64,000 nucleotides of DNA, from assembly GCF_030144325.1 (NCBI RefSeq), contig NZ_CP126307.1, forward strand, positions 2,852,001-2,916,000, read 5' to 3'. Source of the DNA: Bosea vestrisii (GTDB lineage: Bacteria; Pseudomonadota; Alphaproteobacteria; Rhizobiales; Beijerinckiaceae). Positions 8,665 through 17,773 of this stretch are shown piece by piece (the first letter of the stretch is position 1; each line of letters begins with the position of its first letter). The notes beneath the pieces are model-generated. The model had not been told where the DNA came from, searched no databases, and saw only the letters and a program-made list of their open reading frames with translations. Made by a program: the position numbers and the translations under genes.

Positions 8665-10035
8665 ATGCTGCGAGCGACCCGCATCCTTCTCGCTGCGGGC
8701 CTGTGGGCCCTTTTACTTGCGTCCAGCCCAACTCAGCTGCTGGCCCAAGACAATATCTGGCAGGTCAGCAAGGTCTCGGGTGACGCCTGGATTGCTGGTT
8801 CGGGCGTGCAGCAGGTGTCGCTCGGCCAGGCCACGACGCTCAAGCCGGGCGACACGATCCGGACCGGGCGCAATGGCCGCGTCCTCTTGGTACGCGGGGC
8901 AGAGAGCATGCTCATCTCTGCCAATTCGCAGGTCGCCGTGCCGGTGACAGCGGGCTCGGGCCGTTCGACGATCCTGCAGCAGGCAGGATCGATTCTGCTC
9001 GATGTGGAAAAGCGCAATGTCCAGCACTTTGAGGTCGAAACCCCCTTCCTGGCAGCCGTCGTCAAGGGCACGCAGTTTCGTGTCACCGTGACTTCGGGCA
9101 TTGCCAAGGTCGATGTTCAACGCGGTCAGGTCCAGGTTTCTGATTTCCGCTCGGGCCAGTTCGTGCTGGTCCAGCCCGGGCAGGCCGCCAGCGTCGCAGG
9201 AAGCGGAGCAGTTGGCCTCAAGCTCTCGGGCACCGGACAATTCAATCCGACCCAGCAAGGAGCGCCGCGCTCGCCCTCGATCCGCCCCATTTCCGTTCCG
9301 CGCGACGGCTTGCCACCGCCTGCCGGAGCTGGCCGGGCCGGTGGCGGCGAAGGTTCGGGCAAAGCCGTACCCGTCAGTGGTGGAACGGTGCGCATCGGCG
9401 CGACAATGGGCGAGACCCAGGTCAACGTTCATGCGGCGACCAAGGGTTTGGCACGCAACCCGGGCGACGGAGCTGCCGCATACGGACGCGGGCAAGCCAC
9501 ATTCTGGTCGACCGGAGAGCTTTCGCCAGCCGGAACCACCAACAACGGCCAGCGGGCCGGAAATCCGGATGTCAAATCGGACAGTACGAAAGCTTCGAAT
9601 GCCAATGGCCAGGCGAACAGTAACGCCAGCGGCGCGGGCGTCTCCGGTAAGGGTGGCGGCAACGGCACAACGAAAGTCGTCGGGATCGGCCACGGCATTT
9701 CGGGCGGGAATGGCAACGGCAATGCCGGTGGGAATGGCAACGGCAATGCCGGTGGGAACGGCAACGGCAATGCCGGTGGGAACGGCAACGGCAACGCCGG
9801 CGGGAACGGCAACGGCAACGCCGGCGGGAACGGCAACGGCAACGCCGGCGGGAACGGCAACGGCAACGCCGGCGGGAACGGCAACGGCAACGCCGGCGGG
9901 AACGGCAACGGCAACGCCGGCGGGAACGGCAACGGCAACGCCGGCGGGAACGGCAACGGCAACGCCGGCGGGAACGGCAACGGTAACGCCGGTGGAAATG
10001 GTAACGGGAATGGCGGCGGAATTGCGCGGCGCTGA
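8665..10035 (+). CDS. Secreted FecR-domain protein with C-terminal Gly/Asn octapeptide repeats
   Basis: A 456-residue protein with a signal peptide (residues 1-28, cut after LLAQ), then an SH3-like segment typical of stand-alone FecR proteins (LKPGDTIRTGRNGRVLLVRG at ~58-77), the FecR core (~100-165: ETPFLAAVVKGTQFRVTV and VDVQRGQVQV), and a long low-complexity tail. The last ~105 residues are 13 copies of an 8-residue unit (GGNGNGNA). Unlike classical FecR it has no transmembrane or N-terminal anti-sigma segment, so it probably acts in the periplasm or is exported. It is divergent from the TpsB gene and 35-77 bases upstream of the CHASE2 sensor, suggesting the three work together. Confidence 0.82.
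   Translation: MLRATRILLAAGLWALLLASSPTQLLAQDNIWQVSKVSGDAWIAGSGVQQVSLGQATTLKPGDTIRTGRNGRVLLVRGAESMLISANSQVAVPVTAGSGRSTILQQAGSILLDVEKRNVQHFEVETPFLAAVVKGTQFRVTVTSGIAKVDVQRGQVQVSDFRSGQFVLVQPGQAASVAGSGAVGLKLSGTGQFNPTQQGAPRSPSIRPISVPRDGLPPPAGAGRAGGGEGSGKAVPVSGGTVRIGATMGETQVNVHAATKGLARNPGDGAAAYGRGQATFWSTGELSPAGTTNNGQRAGNPDVKSDSTKASNANGQANSNASGAGVSGKGGGNGTTKVVGIGHGISGGNGNGNAGGNGNGNAGGNGNGNAGGNGNGNAGGNGNGNAGGNGNGNAGGNGNGNAGGNGNGNAGGNGNGNAGGNGNGNAGGNGNGNAGGNGNGNAGGNGNGNGGGIARR
9703..10014 (+). repeat. Tandem repeat, 13 x 24 bp, coding for GGNGNGNA
   Basis: Thirteen in-frame 24-base units, most of them reading ggcgggaacggcaacggcaa plus cgcc. The first three and last two differ by third-position changes (aat/aac, ggt/ggc) while the central units are identical, the pattern expected from recent expansion by slippage or unequal crossing-over. 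Confidence 0.95.
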
Positions 10036-10112
10036 TCCTTGACGGAATTGTCAGCTTTTCTGCGTTAGCGTTGGACGACGCTTACCTCAATACCCGGCAG
10101 GGTGGCAGACAA

Positions 10113-12830
10113 GTGACTTTGTATCGGCCCCACCTCATTGCATTCGGGTTGCTTGCACTAGCCTGGCTGGTTGGCTTGCCGACGGCTCTCGCAGATCTCA
10201 TCAGCGACAAGCGCTTTCTCTGGCCAAAGCGCCCGGCCAGCGAAAGCATCGCGTTGGTCGAGATCGATGCGCCTTCGTTGGTGCGGATCGGTGTATGGCC
10301 ATGGCCGCGCCACCATCATGCCAAGCTGATCGAGCAACTTGATGCAGCCGGCGCGACCGAGATCTTTTTCGACATCGACTTTAGCGCCCGCTCCCATCCG
10401 GTGGATGACGCGGCATTTGCGCAGGCGTTGGCGAAAGCGGGCGGCTCCATCGTGCTGGCGACCTTTCAACAGCGAGCCGGCGACCTCAGCCGCGGGGTGA
10501 CATTGCATGTGAACCGGCCCTTGCCGGAATTCGCCGCTCACAGCTGGCCGGCCGTGGTCAATGTCCTGCCCGAGAGGGATGGGCTGGTTCGTCGCTATGG
10601 CCTTGGCGCACGCATTGGTGGGGAGTTCCTGCCCTCGTTCGGCGCCTTGCTGGTCGCTCGACATGACGAGCAGGGTCCATCGTTCCACATCGATTTCAGT
10701 ATCAGAACCGATACGATTCCGGCTGTATCCTACACTGCGGTGCTCGATCGCGAGCCACAGGCGCTGGCACAGCTCAAGGGACGCAAGGTCATCGTCGCTG
10801 GAACGGCCGTCGAGTTGGGCGACCGTTTCAACATCCCCAACGGCCGCGTCATCCCGGGCTCCATGCTGCAATTGCTGGCCGCTGAGTCGCTGCTACAGGG
10901 CCGCGACCTGCAACCCACCGGCCTGCCGCTTTCGGTCGTCGGAATTCTCGCCATTCTTGGGGGAATGGTTGTGCTGTGCCGGCGAGCCAGCGCAAAAACA
11001 CGTGTCGCGATCGTGCTGTGGACGGCGGCCTCACTGGAGGTCGGCGCGCTCATCATCCAGGCGCAGTGGCCGATCATTGTGGACACAAGCATCTGGCACC
11101 TCCTACTCAGTGCCTATCTGATCGCCATCGCACTTCATGAGATCGACTTGCGTGGGCTGCTGCGCGGAATCGCCGAGCGGCGCTTCCAACGGATTGCGAT
11201 GTCCCTTGGCGATGGGCTCGCTTGCCTCGATGATCAGGGGCGCATCGTCTTCTGGAATCCGGGCGCATCAAGAATTTTTGGCTATCCGGAGGCTGATGCG
11301 ATTGGCAGGCCTTTCACCGCCTGCTTGGCCGATCCTGGCGATCTAGCACCGGCACAGCTTGCCCGCCTGCGGGATGCCGCGGCGACGGAGGCTGCTGTCG
11401 ATCACATTCTGGACCTCGTCGGCCTCAGGCGTAGCGGCGAGCGCTTCGCCTTGGAGGCAAGCGTCTCTAGCTGGCAAGGCGCCGACGGCCTGCAATTCGG
11501 CATCGTCCTGCGCGACATCACCGTCAAGCAGCGCGAGCGCGAGCGGATTCGATACCTGGCCGAGCACGACGACCTGACAGGGTTGCTTAATCGACACGCA
11601 TTCGGTCAGCGTCTCTCTGCGGAGTGGGACAAAAGCGAGACTCCCGCATTGGCGGTGCTGCTGATTGGCATCGACCGATTTCACCATTACAGCGACATCC
11701 ACGGTCGTGAATTCGGCGACCAGGTCCTCGTCGCTTTCGCCGAGAGGCTGCGCGCGTTGGTGCCTCTGAACACCGAAATTGCACGCTTTGCTGATGACGA
11801 ATTTGCCCTGATCGTACCGAAGGAATTCGCTGCGGCAGTGGCGGATGACGTCGCGCGTGATTTCGGGGCCGCGGCGCTCGTCTTCGGCGAATGGCGCCAG
11901 CGTGTGGCGGTGCGCATCGGCTACGCCCTCGCTGAACCGGGCTGGAGCGCGGATCATCTGATTGGCAACGCCCATCTTGCGCTGGAAGCGGCAAAAACGA
12001 CCCACGACGAGGGGCCGGTCAGCTTCACAGCTTCCATGCGGGACAGGATCGCCTCACGACTGACGCTCGAAGCCGAGCTTCGCCTCGCCTTCGAGAGAAG
12101 TGAGTTCGAGCTGTTCTATCAACCGCAATTGCAGCTGTCGGATCAGAGCGTGATCGGGGCTGAGGCCTTGATCCGCTGGCGCCATCCCGGGCGGGGCATG
12201 ATACCGCCAGGGCAATTCATCCCGGTTCTCAACAACTCTCCCCTGTCAGATGCGGTTGCGAATTGGGTTTTGGCCACGGCCTGCCGACAGTCCCGGCAAT
12301 GGCAGAAGGCGGGCACGCCGATCCGTGTCGGCGTGAACCTGTCGCCCTCGCAGCTGCAAGGCAGCGATTTGCAGGACACAATCGCTGCGCTGCTCGAAGA
12401 AACCGGGCTCGCCCCGGAATTGCTCGAACTGGAAGTAACGGAAGACATTCTGATCGAGGATGCCGAAAACGCCCAGAGGACGTTCCGGGAGATCCGGGCG
12501 CGCGGCGTCAAGATCGCCTTCGACGATTTCGGAACCGGCTATGGCAGCCTGAGCTACCTCAAGACGTTCCCGCTCGACACGCTGAAGGTCGACCAGACCT
12601 TCGTGCGCCACCTGCTGAATGACAGCGGCGATGCCGCCATTGTCCGCGCGACGATCGACCTCGGCCGTTCGCTCGGCCTGTCGGTCATCGCTGAAGGTAT
12701 CGAGGATGGCGAAACCGCCAATTGCCTCAAGGGCATGGGATGCGACGAAGGGCAGGGCTACTATTTCGGCCGGCCACTTCCAGCAGCAGAATTCGAACAG
12801 CAGTTTCTGGCGCGCCGGCACGTCGCCTAG
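10113..12830 (+). CDS. CHASE2-PAS-GGDEF-EAL cyclic-di-GMP signalling protein
   Basis: About 905 residues. I chose GTG 10113 because GGGTGG precedes it; an in-frame TTG at 10071 lacks a ribosome site. Order: first membrane helix (~5-25), periplasmic CHASE2 domain (~30-265), three membrane helices (~265-345), PAS (~355-460), GGDEF (~470-625) and EAL (~640-895). The GGDEF active-site loop reads ADDEF (RFADDEFALI), so cyclase activity is doubtful. The EAL domain keeps EALIRW, NLSPSQL, EVTED, DDFGTGYGSL, KVDQTFV and GYYFGRPL, so it probably hydrolyses cyclic-di-GMP. It directly follows the FecR-repeat gene; CHASE2 would sense a periplasmic signal, plausibly linked to that protein or to the TpsB system. 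Confidence 0.9.
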   Translation: MTLYRPHLIAFGLLALAWLVGLPTALADLISDKRFLWPKRPASESIALVEIDAPSLVRIGVWPWPRHHHAKLIEQLDAAGATEIFFDIDFSARSHPVDDAAFAQALAKAGGSIVLATFQQRAGDLSRGVTLHVNRPLPEFAAHSWPAVVNVLPERDGLVRRYGLGARIGGEFLPSFGALLVARHDEQGPSFHIDFSIRTDTIPAVSYTAVLDREPQALAQLKGRKVIVAGTAVELGDRFNIPNGRVIPGSMLQLLAAESLLQGRDLQPTGLPLSVVGILAILGGMVVLCRRASAKTRVAIVLWTAASLEVGALIIQAQWPIIVDTSIWHLLLSAYLIAIALHEIDLRGLLRGIAERRFQRIAMSLGDGLACLDDQGRIVFWNPGASRIFGYPEADAIGRPFTACLADPGDLAPAQLARLRDAAATEAAVDHILDLVGLRRSGERFALEASVSSWQGADGLQFGIVLRDITVKQRERERIRYLAEHDDLTGLLNRHAFGQRLSAEWDKSETPALAVLLIGIDRFHHYSDIHGREFGDQVLVAFAERLRALVPLNTEIARFADDEFALIVPKEFAAAVADDVARDFGAAALVFGEWRQRVAVRIGYALAEPGWSADHLIGNAHLALEAAKTTHDEGPVSFTASMRDRIASRLTLEAELRLAFERSEFELFYQPQLQLSDQSVIGAEALIRWRHPGRGMIPPGQFIPVLNNSPLSDAVANWVLATACRQSRQWQKAGTPIRVGVNLSPSQLQGSDLQDTIAALLEETGLAPELLELEVTEDILIEDAENAQRTFREIRARGVKIAFDDFGTGYGSLSYLKTFPLDTLKVDQTFVRHLLNDSGDAAIVRATIDLGRSLGLSVIAEGIEDGETANCLKGMGCDEGQGYYFGRPLPAAEFEQQFLARRHVA

Positions 12831-12988
12831 TGGCGGCTTTATGACCGAGCGGAGTTGTACACGCATTGGCCCAGCGCGTTCGACGTGCCGAAATGCGCTC
12901 GGGCCGGTGCGGTCAAGGCTAAAGCGGTGGCATTCTCTGCGAGCGGCTTGCTGCCTGCGATTTAATGAGCGGCGGAAAGGCTTACCCC

Positions 12989-13013
12989 GGAACCCTGATA
13001 CCTTATCAATGTT
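12989..13013 (+). promoter_or_regulatory. EcfG-like promoter, one mismatch
   Basis: GGAAC at 12989-12993, 16 bases, then TGTT at 13010-13013. It lies about 110 bases before the AI-2E transporter start, in the 295-base gap after the CHASE2 gene. Confidence 0.5.
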
Positions 13014-13125
13014 CTAAAGAGGCTCGCCGTCACGCGACGCAATCGAACTCGTTATCTGCCTGCATCGTGAGGTGCTTATCAATCGGCAGCTCAAAGCCGG
13101 CGTTGCGATCGAAGGACACTGAACG

Positions 13126-15051
13126 ATGCCCGCGATCGATCCTCCCTCCGTCATGCCAAATCCAGCAACGAAGTCGTCAACTGATAGGGTTGCCAGTGTC
13201 GCTATCGGCGCTTTCATCATTGCCGCGCTGTATTTCGGACGCGAGGTTTTCGTGCCGGTAGCGCTTGCCATCCTGTTCAGTTTCGTTCTGGCACCGCTGG
13301 TCAAAGGGTTGCAAAAGCTACGTATTCCGCGAGCTCTGGCGGTTTTCACGGTTGTCCTGATCGCCTTCGCGACCTTGGCTACCTTGACGATGGCTATGGT
13401 TGGCCAAGCGACCCAATTAGCTGGTCAGCTGCCGACATATCAAAGCACGATGCGCGCAAAGATCGCCGCGTTGAAGGGCTCTGAAGCGGGAAGCGGAGTC
13501 CTGAGCCGGGCAGCGGATATTCTGCAAGACCTGAGCAAGGAACTTGACCGCCCCGAGGCAGAATTTCCTCCTTCGAGTGAGGTAGCCGGCCGTTCTCGAG
13601 AGGGGCGTCCAATTCCGGTCGAAGTTCACCAGCCCGAGCCGGGCGCAATCGAAACTCTGCAGGCATTTTTGTCGCCGCTACTTCACCCTCTGACCACCAC
13701 GGGCATCGTTCTGATCTTCGTGGTCTTCATCCTTCTGAAGCGCGAGGATCTTCGAAATCGGTTCATCCGGTTGACAGGTACCTACGACCTGCAGAAGACC
13801 ACGGCCGCGTTCGATGATGCCGCCAGGCGCTTGAGCCGACTGTTTCTCACCCAACTCATTGTCAACGCAGGGTTTGGAGTGGTGATCGGTTGCGGCCTTT
13901 GGGTCATCGGCGTTCCCAGTTCGCTGCTATGGGGCATTCTGGCGGCGATCCTGCGCTTCATACCTTATCTCGGGGCGGTGCTTTCCGCCGTCTTCCCGAT
14001 GGTGATCGCTGCATCGGTCGATCCTGGGTGGATGATGCTCGCGCTGACAGCCGGATTGTTCCTAATTACAGAACCGCTTGTGGGGCATGTCATCGAACCG
14101 TTGGCCTATGGCCGCTCTACCGGACTATCGCCTGTCGCCATCGTGGTCGCAGCGACATTCTGGACCTGGTTATGGGGGCCCATCGGCCTCGTTCTGGCCA
14201 CGCCATTGACCGTTTGCCTTGTGGTACTAGGCCGACATGTCGAAAGACTGGAATTTCTAGACGTCATGCTCGGGGATCGGCCTCCGCTGTCGGCCCCGGA
14301 GATCTTCTATCAACGCATCCTTGCTGGTGATCCGGCGGAAGCAGCCGACAAGGCTGAGGAGGTGCTGAAGGAGCGCTCGCTCTCCGCTTATTACGACGAG
14401 GTCGCGCTCGAGGGGTTGCGGCTCGCTGCAGCCGATGAGGCGCGTGGCGTTCTCGATGCCGCTCGTCGAAATCAGATTCTTGTGACAGTGCGGGAGGTCG
14501 TTGAGGACCTGTCCGACCATGACGACACCCGACCGGCACTCAACGTTGCCACAGCAGATGCGGAGACAGAGGCCGCCGTTGAACAGACAGATGAGAGTGA
14601 AGGCACTTCCGATCTGCCGGTTCTCGCCGCGGCGGAACTCGGCGAGACGTTCACGGGCCGAGATCGCGTTGTCTGTATCGGCGCAAGGTCACAGCTCGAC
14701 GAGGCGGCTGCTCTCATGCTGAGCCAGATCTTGGAAAAGCACGGGCTGGCAGCGGAGGCCTTGCCGCCAAACACCTTATTGACCTCGGGCATGGTGCAAC
14801 TTGCTGAACGCGATCCCGCCTTGATTTGCCTTTGTTATATCGGCCCGCAGAGCGCTGCCCACATGAAGTATGCCCTCAGGCGCCTTCGCCGTCACATGCC
14901 CTTGGCGATCCTTGTTCTTGGGCAGCTGTCGCAAGTTTCGGATCCCAAAACAGACGATAAAGGCCCGTCGCTGGCCGATGCTGTGGAAACTTCTCTCCGA
15001 GGCATCTGCAGGGTCTGTCTGAAATTCGCGGCGAAGGGGGCTCCGACGTGA
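13126..15051 (+). CDS. AI-2E family transporter with soluble C-terminal domain
   Basis: A 641-residue inner-membrane protein. Residues ~20-395 form the AI-2E (YdiK/TqsA/PerM) permease: two helix pairs near the N-terminus (SVAIGAFIIAALYFGREVF, then AVFTVVLIAF), a soluble insert, then helices containing LRFIPYLGAVLSA and WLWGPIGLVLATPLTV, both family signatures. Residues ~395-641 are a hydrophilic extension, longer than typical members, with a helical part and an alpha/beta part resembling a vitamin-B12-binding/receiver-like fold (weak, by pattern). ATG 13126 follows AAGGA. Substrates of this family range from autoinducer-2 to ions, so none is assigned. The phospholipase D gene follows after 60 bases, probably in one operon behind an EcfG-like promoter. 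Confidence 0.9.
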   Translation: MPAIDPPSVMPNPATKSSTDRVASVAIGAFIIAALYFGREVFVPVALAILFSFVLAPLVKGLQKLRIPRALAVFTVVLIAFATLATLTMAMVGQATQLAGQLPTYQSTMRAKIAALKGSEAGSGVLSRAADILQDLSKELDRPEAEFPPSSEVAGRSREGRPIPVEVHQPEPGAIETLQAFLSPLLHPLTTTGIVLIFVVFILLKREDLRNRFIRLTGTYDLQKTTAAFDDAARRLSRLFLTQLIVNAGFGVVIGCGLWVIGVPSSLLWGILAAILRFIPYLGAVLSAVFPMVIAASVDPGWMMLALTAGLFLITEPLVGHVIEPLAYGRSTGLSPVAIVVAATFWTWLWGPIGLVLATPLTVCLVVLGRHVERLEFLDVMLGDRPPLSAPEIFYQRILAGDPAEAADKAEEVLKERSLSAYYDEVALEGLRLAAADEARGVLDAARRNQILVTVREVVEDLSDHDDTRPALNVATADAETEAAVEQTDESEGTSDLPVLAAAELGETFTGRDRVVCIGARSQLDEAAALMLSQILEKHGLAAEALPPNTLLTSGMVQLAERDPALICLCYIGPQSAAHMKYALRRLRRHMPLAILVLGQLSQVSDPKTDDKGPSLADAVETSLRGICRVCLKFAAKGAPT

Positions 15052-15111
15052 CCAGAAACGTACGATTCTCTATGCGCTCGTCTCTGCAACCTCACGCCCT
15101 AGCCTAATCCC

Positions 15112-16398
15112 GTGCAGATGAATTTTCGACGCCATCCACTCGTCATTAGCCTGGTTTCGGCTGCTATCGGCGCCCTGGGTTATGTAGTTGTCGGCAACTT
15201 ATTGCCCGAGCCGCAAGAGCTGCGGCAACCGCTTCCGCACAATTTGGCTTCCTCGGATCGTCAGTTGAAGACATCCATGGGGGCGCTCTTCGGATCCAGC
15301 TACATTCCGGGGAACCGCGTCGAGACACTCGTGAACGGCGCCCAGATATTCCCCACGATGCTGCGCGCAATCCGAGAAGCGCGGCAAACGATCACCTTTG
15401 AAACTTACATCTATTGGCGCGGCGCCATCGCCAACGAATTCGCGGACGCGCTCTCGATCAAAGCCCGCAAGGGCCTCAGCGTGAAGGTTCTGCTCGACTG
15501 GGTCGGCAGCCTCCCGATGGACGAGGGCCTGATCAAGCGGATGCAGGAGGCTGGCGTCGAGGTTGTTCGGTTCCGCCCCGTCACTTGGTACACCCTCGAC
15601 CGAGTGAATAACCGCACCCACCGGAAACTGCTGATCGTCGATGGGCGCGTGGGCTTCACCGGCGGTGTCGGCATCGCCGATGAATGGAATGGTGATGCGC
15701 GTTCGCCGAACGAATGGCGAGATAATCATTATAGGTTGGAAGGGCCGGCCACCGCAGAACTCCAGGCGGCTTTCGCCGAACATTGGATTGAGGCGACGGG
15801 CGAACTGCTGCTGGGCGATCGCTTCTTTCCGACACTCCAGCCGACAGGCGATCACACAACGCAGGTTGTCATCAGCTCGACTCATCAGCGCAATGTCATG
15901 CACCTAATGCTGATGACGGCGCTTGCCTCAGCCCAGAAGAGCATCCGGATTGCCACGCCGTATTTCGTCCCTGATGACCTAACCAGGCGGCAGCTCCTGG
16001 AGGCTCGCAGGCGCGGCGTGGACGTCCAGATTATCGTCCCCGGACCTCAGACTGATGCGCGCCTCGTCAGGAAAGCTTCTCGGCATCTTTGGGGTAATTT
16101 GCTTGAGGCAGGTGTAAAAATTAGCGAATTTCAGCCCACGTTCTTCCATTGCAAGCTGGTGGTCGTCGACGACGTTTGGACCTCAGTCGGTTCGACGAAT
16201 ATCGATGACCGAGCGTTGAGGCTCAACGACGAGGCCAACATCAATCTATTCGATCAGCGGTTCGCGAGCATCCAGATTGCCTTGTTCGACAAGGACGCCG
16301 CTGCTTCCAAGCCTTACACCTTCTCAGACTGGCAAAATCGCGCGGCAAACGAGAAGTTTTCAGACTGGATTTCAAGCCTTGCGAGATCGCAGATCTAA
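15112..16398 (+). CDS. Phospholipase D/cardiolipin synthase-like protein
   Basis: A 428-residue protein with one N-terminal membrane anchor (~residues 10-30) and two complete HKD motifs: H170-x-K172-x4-D177 (THRKLLIVDG) and H346-x-K348-x4-D353 (FHCKLVVVDD). Both are followed by the family GG/GSTN-type segments (GFTGG, VGSTNID). This is the ClsB/ClsC layout, so it probably transfers phosphatidyl groups to make cardiolipin or a related lipid at the inner membrane; phospholipase activity is the alternative. Start GTG 15112 or ATG 15118; neither has a strong ribosome site. It follows the AI-2E transporter gene. Confidence 0.9.
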   Translation: MQMNFRRHPLVISLVSAAIGALGYVVVGNLLPEPQELRQPLPHNLASSDRQLKTSMGALFGSSYIPGNRVETLVNGAQIFPTMLRAIREARQTITFETYIYWRGAIANEFADALSIKARKGLSVKVLLDWVGSLPMDEGLIKRMQEAGVEVVRFRPVTWYTLDRVNNRTHRKLLIVDGRVGFTGGVGIADEWNGDARSPNEWRDNHYRLEGPATAELQAAFAEHWIEATGELLLGDRFFPTLQPTGDHTTQVVISSTHQRNVMHLMLMTALASAQKSIRIATPYFVPDDLTRRQLLEARRRGVDVQIIVPGPQTDARLVRKASRHLWGNLLEAGVKISEFQPTFFHCKLVVVDDVWTSVGSTNIDDRALRLNDEANINLFDQRFASIQIALFDKDAAASKPYTFSDWQNRAANEKFSDWISSLARSQI

Positions 16399-16767
16399 AG
16401 AGCATTAGGAACCCGGCGTAAATGCGGATAGCTGCTCACCGCAACGCGGGCGCCGTGGTGGCACGGTGGTCTCGGTCAAAGCCGCTGATGAGCAGGCCGC
16501 TGCGGTGAAGCCGTTCTAGACGGTGCAACTCCAATTGGTCAGAATGCGCGCGTTGCTCAGTATCGCTAGGAGGGCTGGACGCGCTTCGATTAGAATGCAG
16601 ACCCTTACAAGGGCTCGATGATCATCTGAGCTTCGGAGGGTAGCCGCAGATGCGCATGTGTTGGCATGATCGCAGATTGTCCCCTGTCTGACGGCGGACC
16701 CGGGCCTACGCAAAAGCCCGGGCCATTGTTCTGTTGAACCTAAGGTCAGGATTTCACGGAGTGCGAC
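16399..16767. other. Intergenic stretch with a GC-rich hairpin
   Basis: No gene seen. CCCGGGC (16699-16705) pairs with GCCCGGG (16716-16722) around a 10-base loop, a terminator-like hairpin without a T run. Confidence 0.4.
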
Positions 16768-17060
16768 ATGCCGAAATATCACGTCTCGAACGATGACGAA
16801 GCGCAACTCGACGATGGCAACTAACGCGTTGAGCTCGCGAGCGACAAAGTTGCCGCCGACGAGGCGCGGCGGGCGCTTGCCGATATTGCGCAGGAGCAGT
16901 TGCCGGACGGGACGCACCGCGAGATGAAGGTCTTGGTGAAGAATGAGGCGGATGAGGTCGTCTACCAGGCCTCGCTCAAGTTTCGAGGCGAGTCGGCCGA
17001 GGACATGAGGTCGGAAGCTGCCAAGGCGGCCAAGAATGCTCGAAGGGTGCCCAGTAAAAG
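16768..17060 (+). pseudogene. DUF6894 protein interrupted by an in-frame stop
   Basis: ATG 16768 opens MPKYHVSNDDEAQLDDGN, then TAA at 16822-16824, and the same frame goes on RVELASDKVAADEARRALAD, IAQEQLPDG and VLVKNEADEVVYQASLKF. The layout (aromatic start, D-x-G, an A/L helix, then a beta pair) matches DUF6894, of which two intact copies lie at 32182 and 32678. The stop codon removes all but 18 residues. After ~17000 the frame runs on without family sequence to 17295, overlapping the antisense gene at 17066. Confidence 0.6.
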
Positions 17061-17065
17061 CTCGC

Positions 17066-17290
17066 TCATTTCCGACGGAGCCATTGTCGCAACCGAGCCC
17101 ATCGGTCAGCTCCAAATAATGTTAACCGCGCCATGGGATGTTGGAGAAATGGAATATCGGCGGCCAGCAGGAAGAGGCCGAGGGGCAACATCCAAATGCC
17201 CAGGCCAGGCAGAATTGCAAAGACGCCACCAACCATCAGAAGTAAGCCAGCAGGTATCGGACCCATCGGGAGGCCGGGTGACGGAGCCAT
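17066..17290 (-). CDS. Small conserved membrane protein (74 aa)
   Basis: Begins MAPSPGLPMGPIPAGLLL and contains a long hydrophobic region (~residues 12-45) with the segment ILPGLGIWMLPLGLFLLA followed by DIPFLQHPMAR and a basic C-terminus. Proteins of this type, with LPLGL then a DIPFL motif, are widespread in Hyphomicrobiales and often misnamed as a tryptophan synthase-like protein; the function is unknown. One or two inner-membrane helices are likely. No promoter is evident upstream. Confidence 0.65.
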   Translation of the reverse strand: MAPSPGLPMGPIPAGLLLMVGGVFAILPGLGIWMLPLGLFLLAADIPFLQHPMARLTLFGADRWARLRQWLRRK

Positions 17291-17451
17291 CTTAGCGCTG
17301 ACCCGGCCCAGAGAGGCACCTCCCGCTCAAAGCGCTTGAATGCTTGGCGTAAAGCCTGCCTGCAGTCGAGCATGGCGCTGCTCCATATCGCCGGAACTAG
17401 TGAATGTAGCGGGCGGCCGACTAAGGCGACCCGCTACACCACGCCGGTTGC

Positions 17452-17703
17452 TTAGCCGCAGATGCGCATGCGCCTGATGACGACCTCACCAAACCGGTTG
17501 ACTCGGCGCTTTTCCACCATCCGACAATCACGGTAGCGGCTCCGCACCACTCGGCGCTCGTCATACCCTCGCCGTTCTCGATATCTAGGGCCGTCGTAGC
17601 CGAGGCGGTCAATGCGCGTTTCGATCCGAACCTGGGATTGCGCGGGGGCGGTGAGAAGTGCTGCCGATGCGATGCCGGCAGCCAATAGAATTGTCCGAAA
17701 CAT
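17452..17703 (-). CDS. Small secreted basic protein (83 aa)
   Basis: I start at ATG 17703 because it gives a clean signal peptide (MFRTILLAAGIASAALLTAP, cut after AQS) and AGGAAG precedes it. The mature part is strongly basic and tyrosine-rich (ERRGYDERRVVRSRYRD) and ends with a Cys pair separated by ~28 residues. Probably periplasmic. It lies 70 bases downstream of the DUF1236 gene on the same strand, so the two may be co-transcribed from the EcfG-type promoter at 18236-18260. Function unknown. Confidence 0.65.
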   Translation of the reverse strand: MFRTILLAAGIASAALLTAPAQSQVRIETRIDRLGYDGPRYRERRGYDERRVVRSRYRDCRMVEKRRVNRFGEVVIRRMRICG

Positions 17704-17773
17704 ACCGTCTTCCTTTCTGCCGTGGGCGAAACGTTCGGAACCCACCCAGCTTGGGATGGGCTCCGACCTTTGG

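Noticed and set aside
9429..9980. Minus-strand frame encoding repeated PFPPALPL units
   Set aside because: It is the antisense reading of the GGNGNGNA minisatellite and has no independent start or context.
9703..10014. Possible CRISPR-like array
   Set aside because: The repeats are directly tandem with no unique spacers and are translated in frame within the FecR protein.
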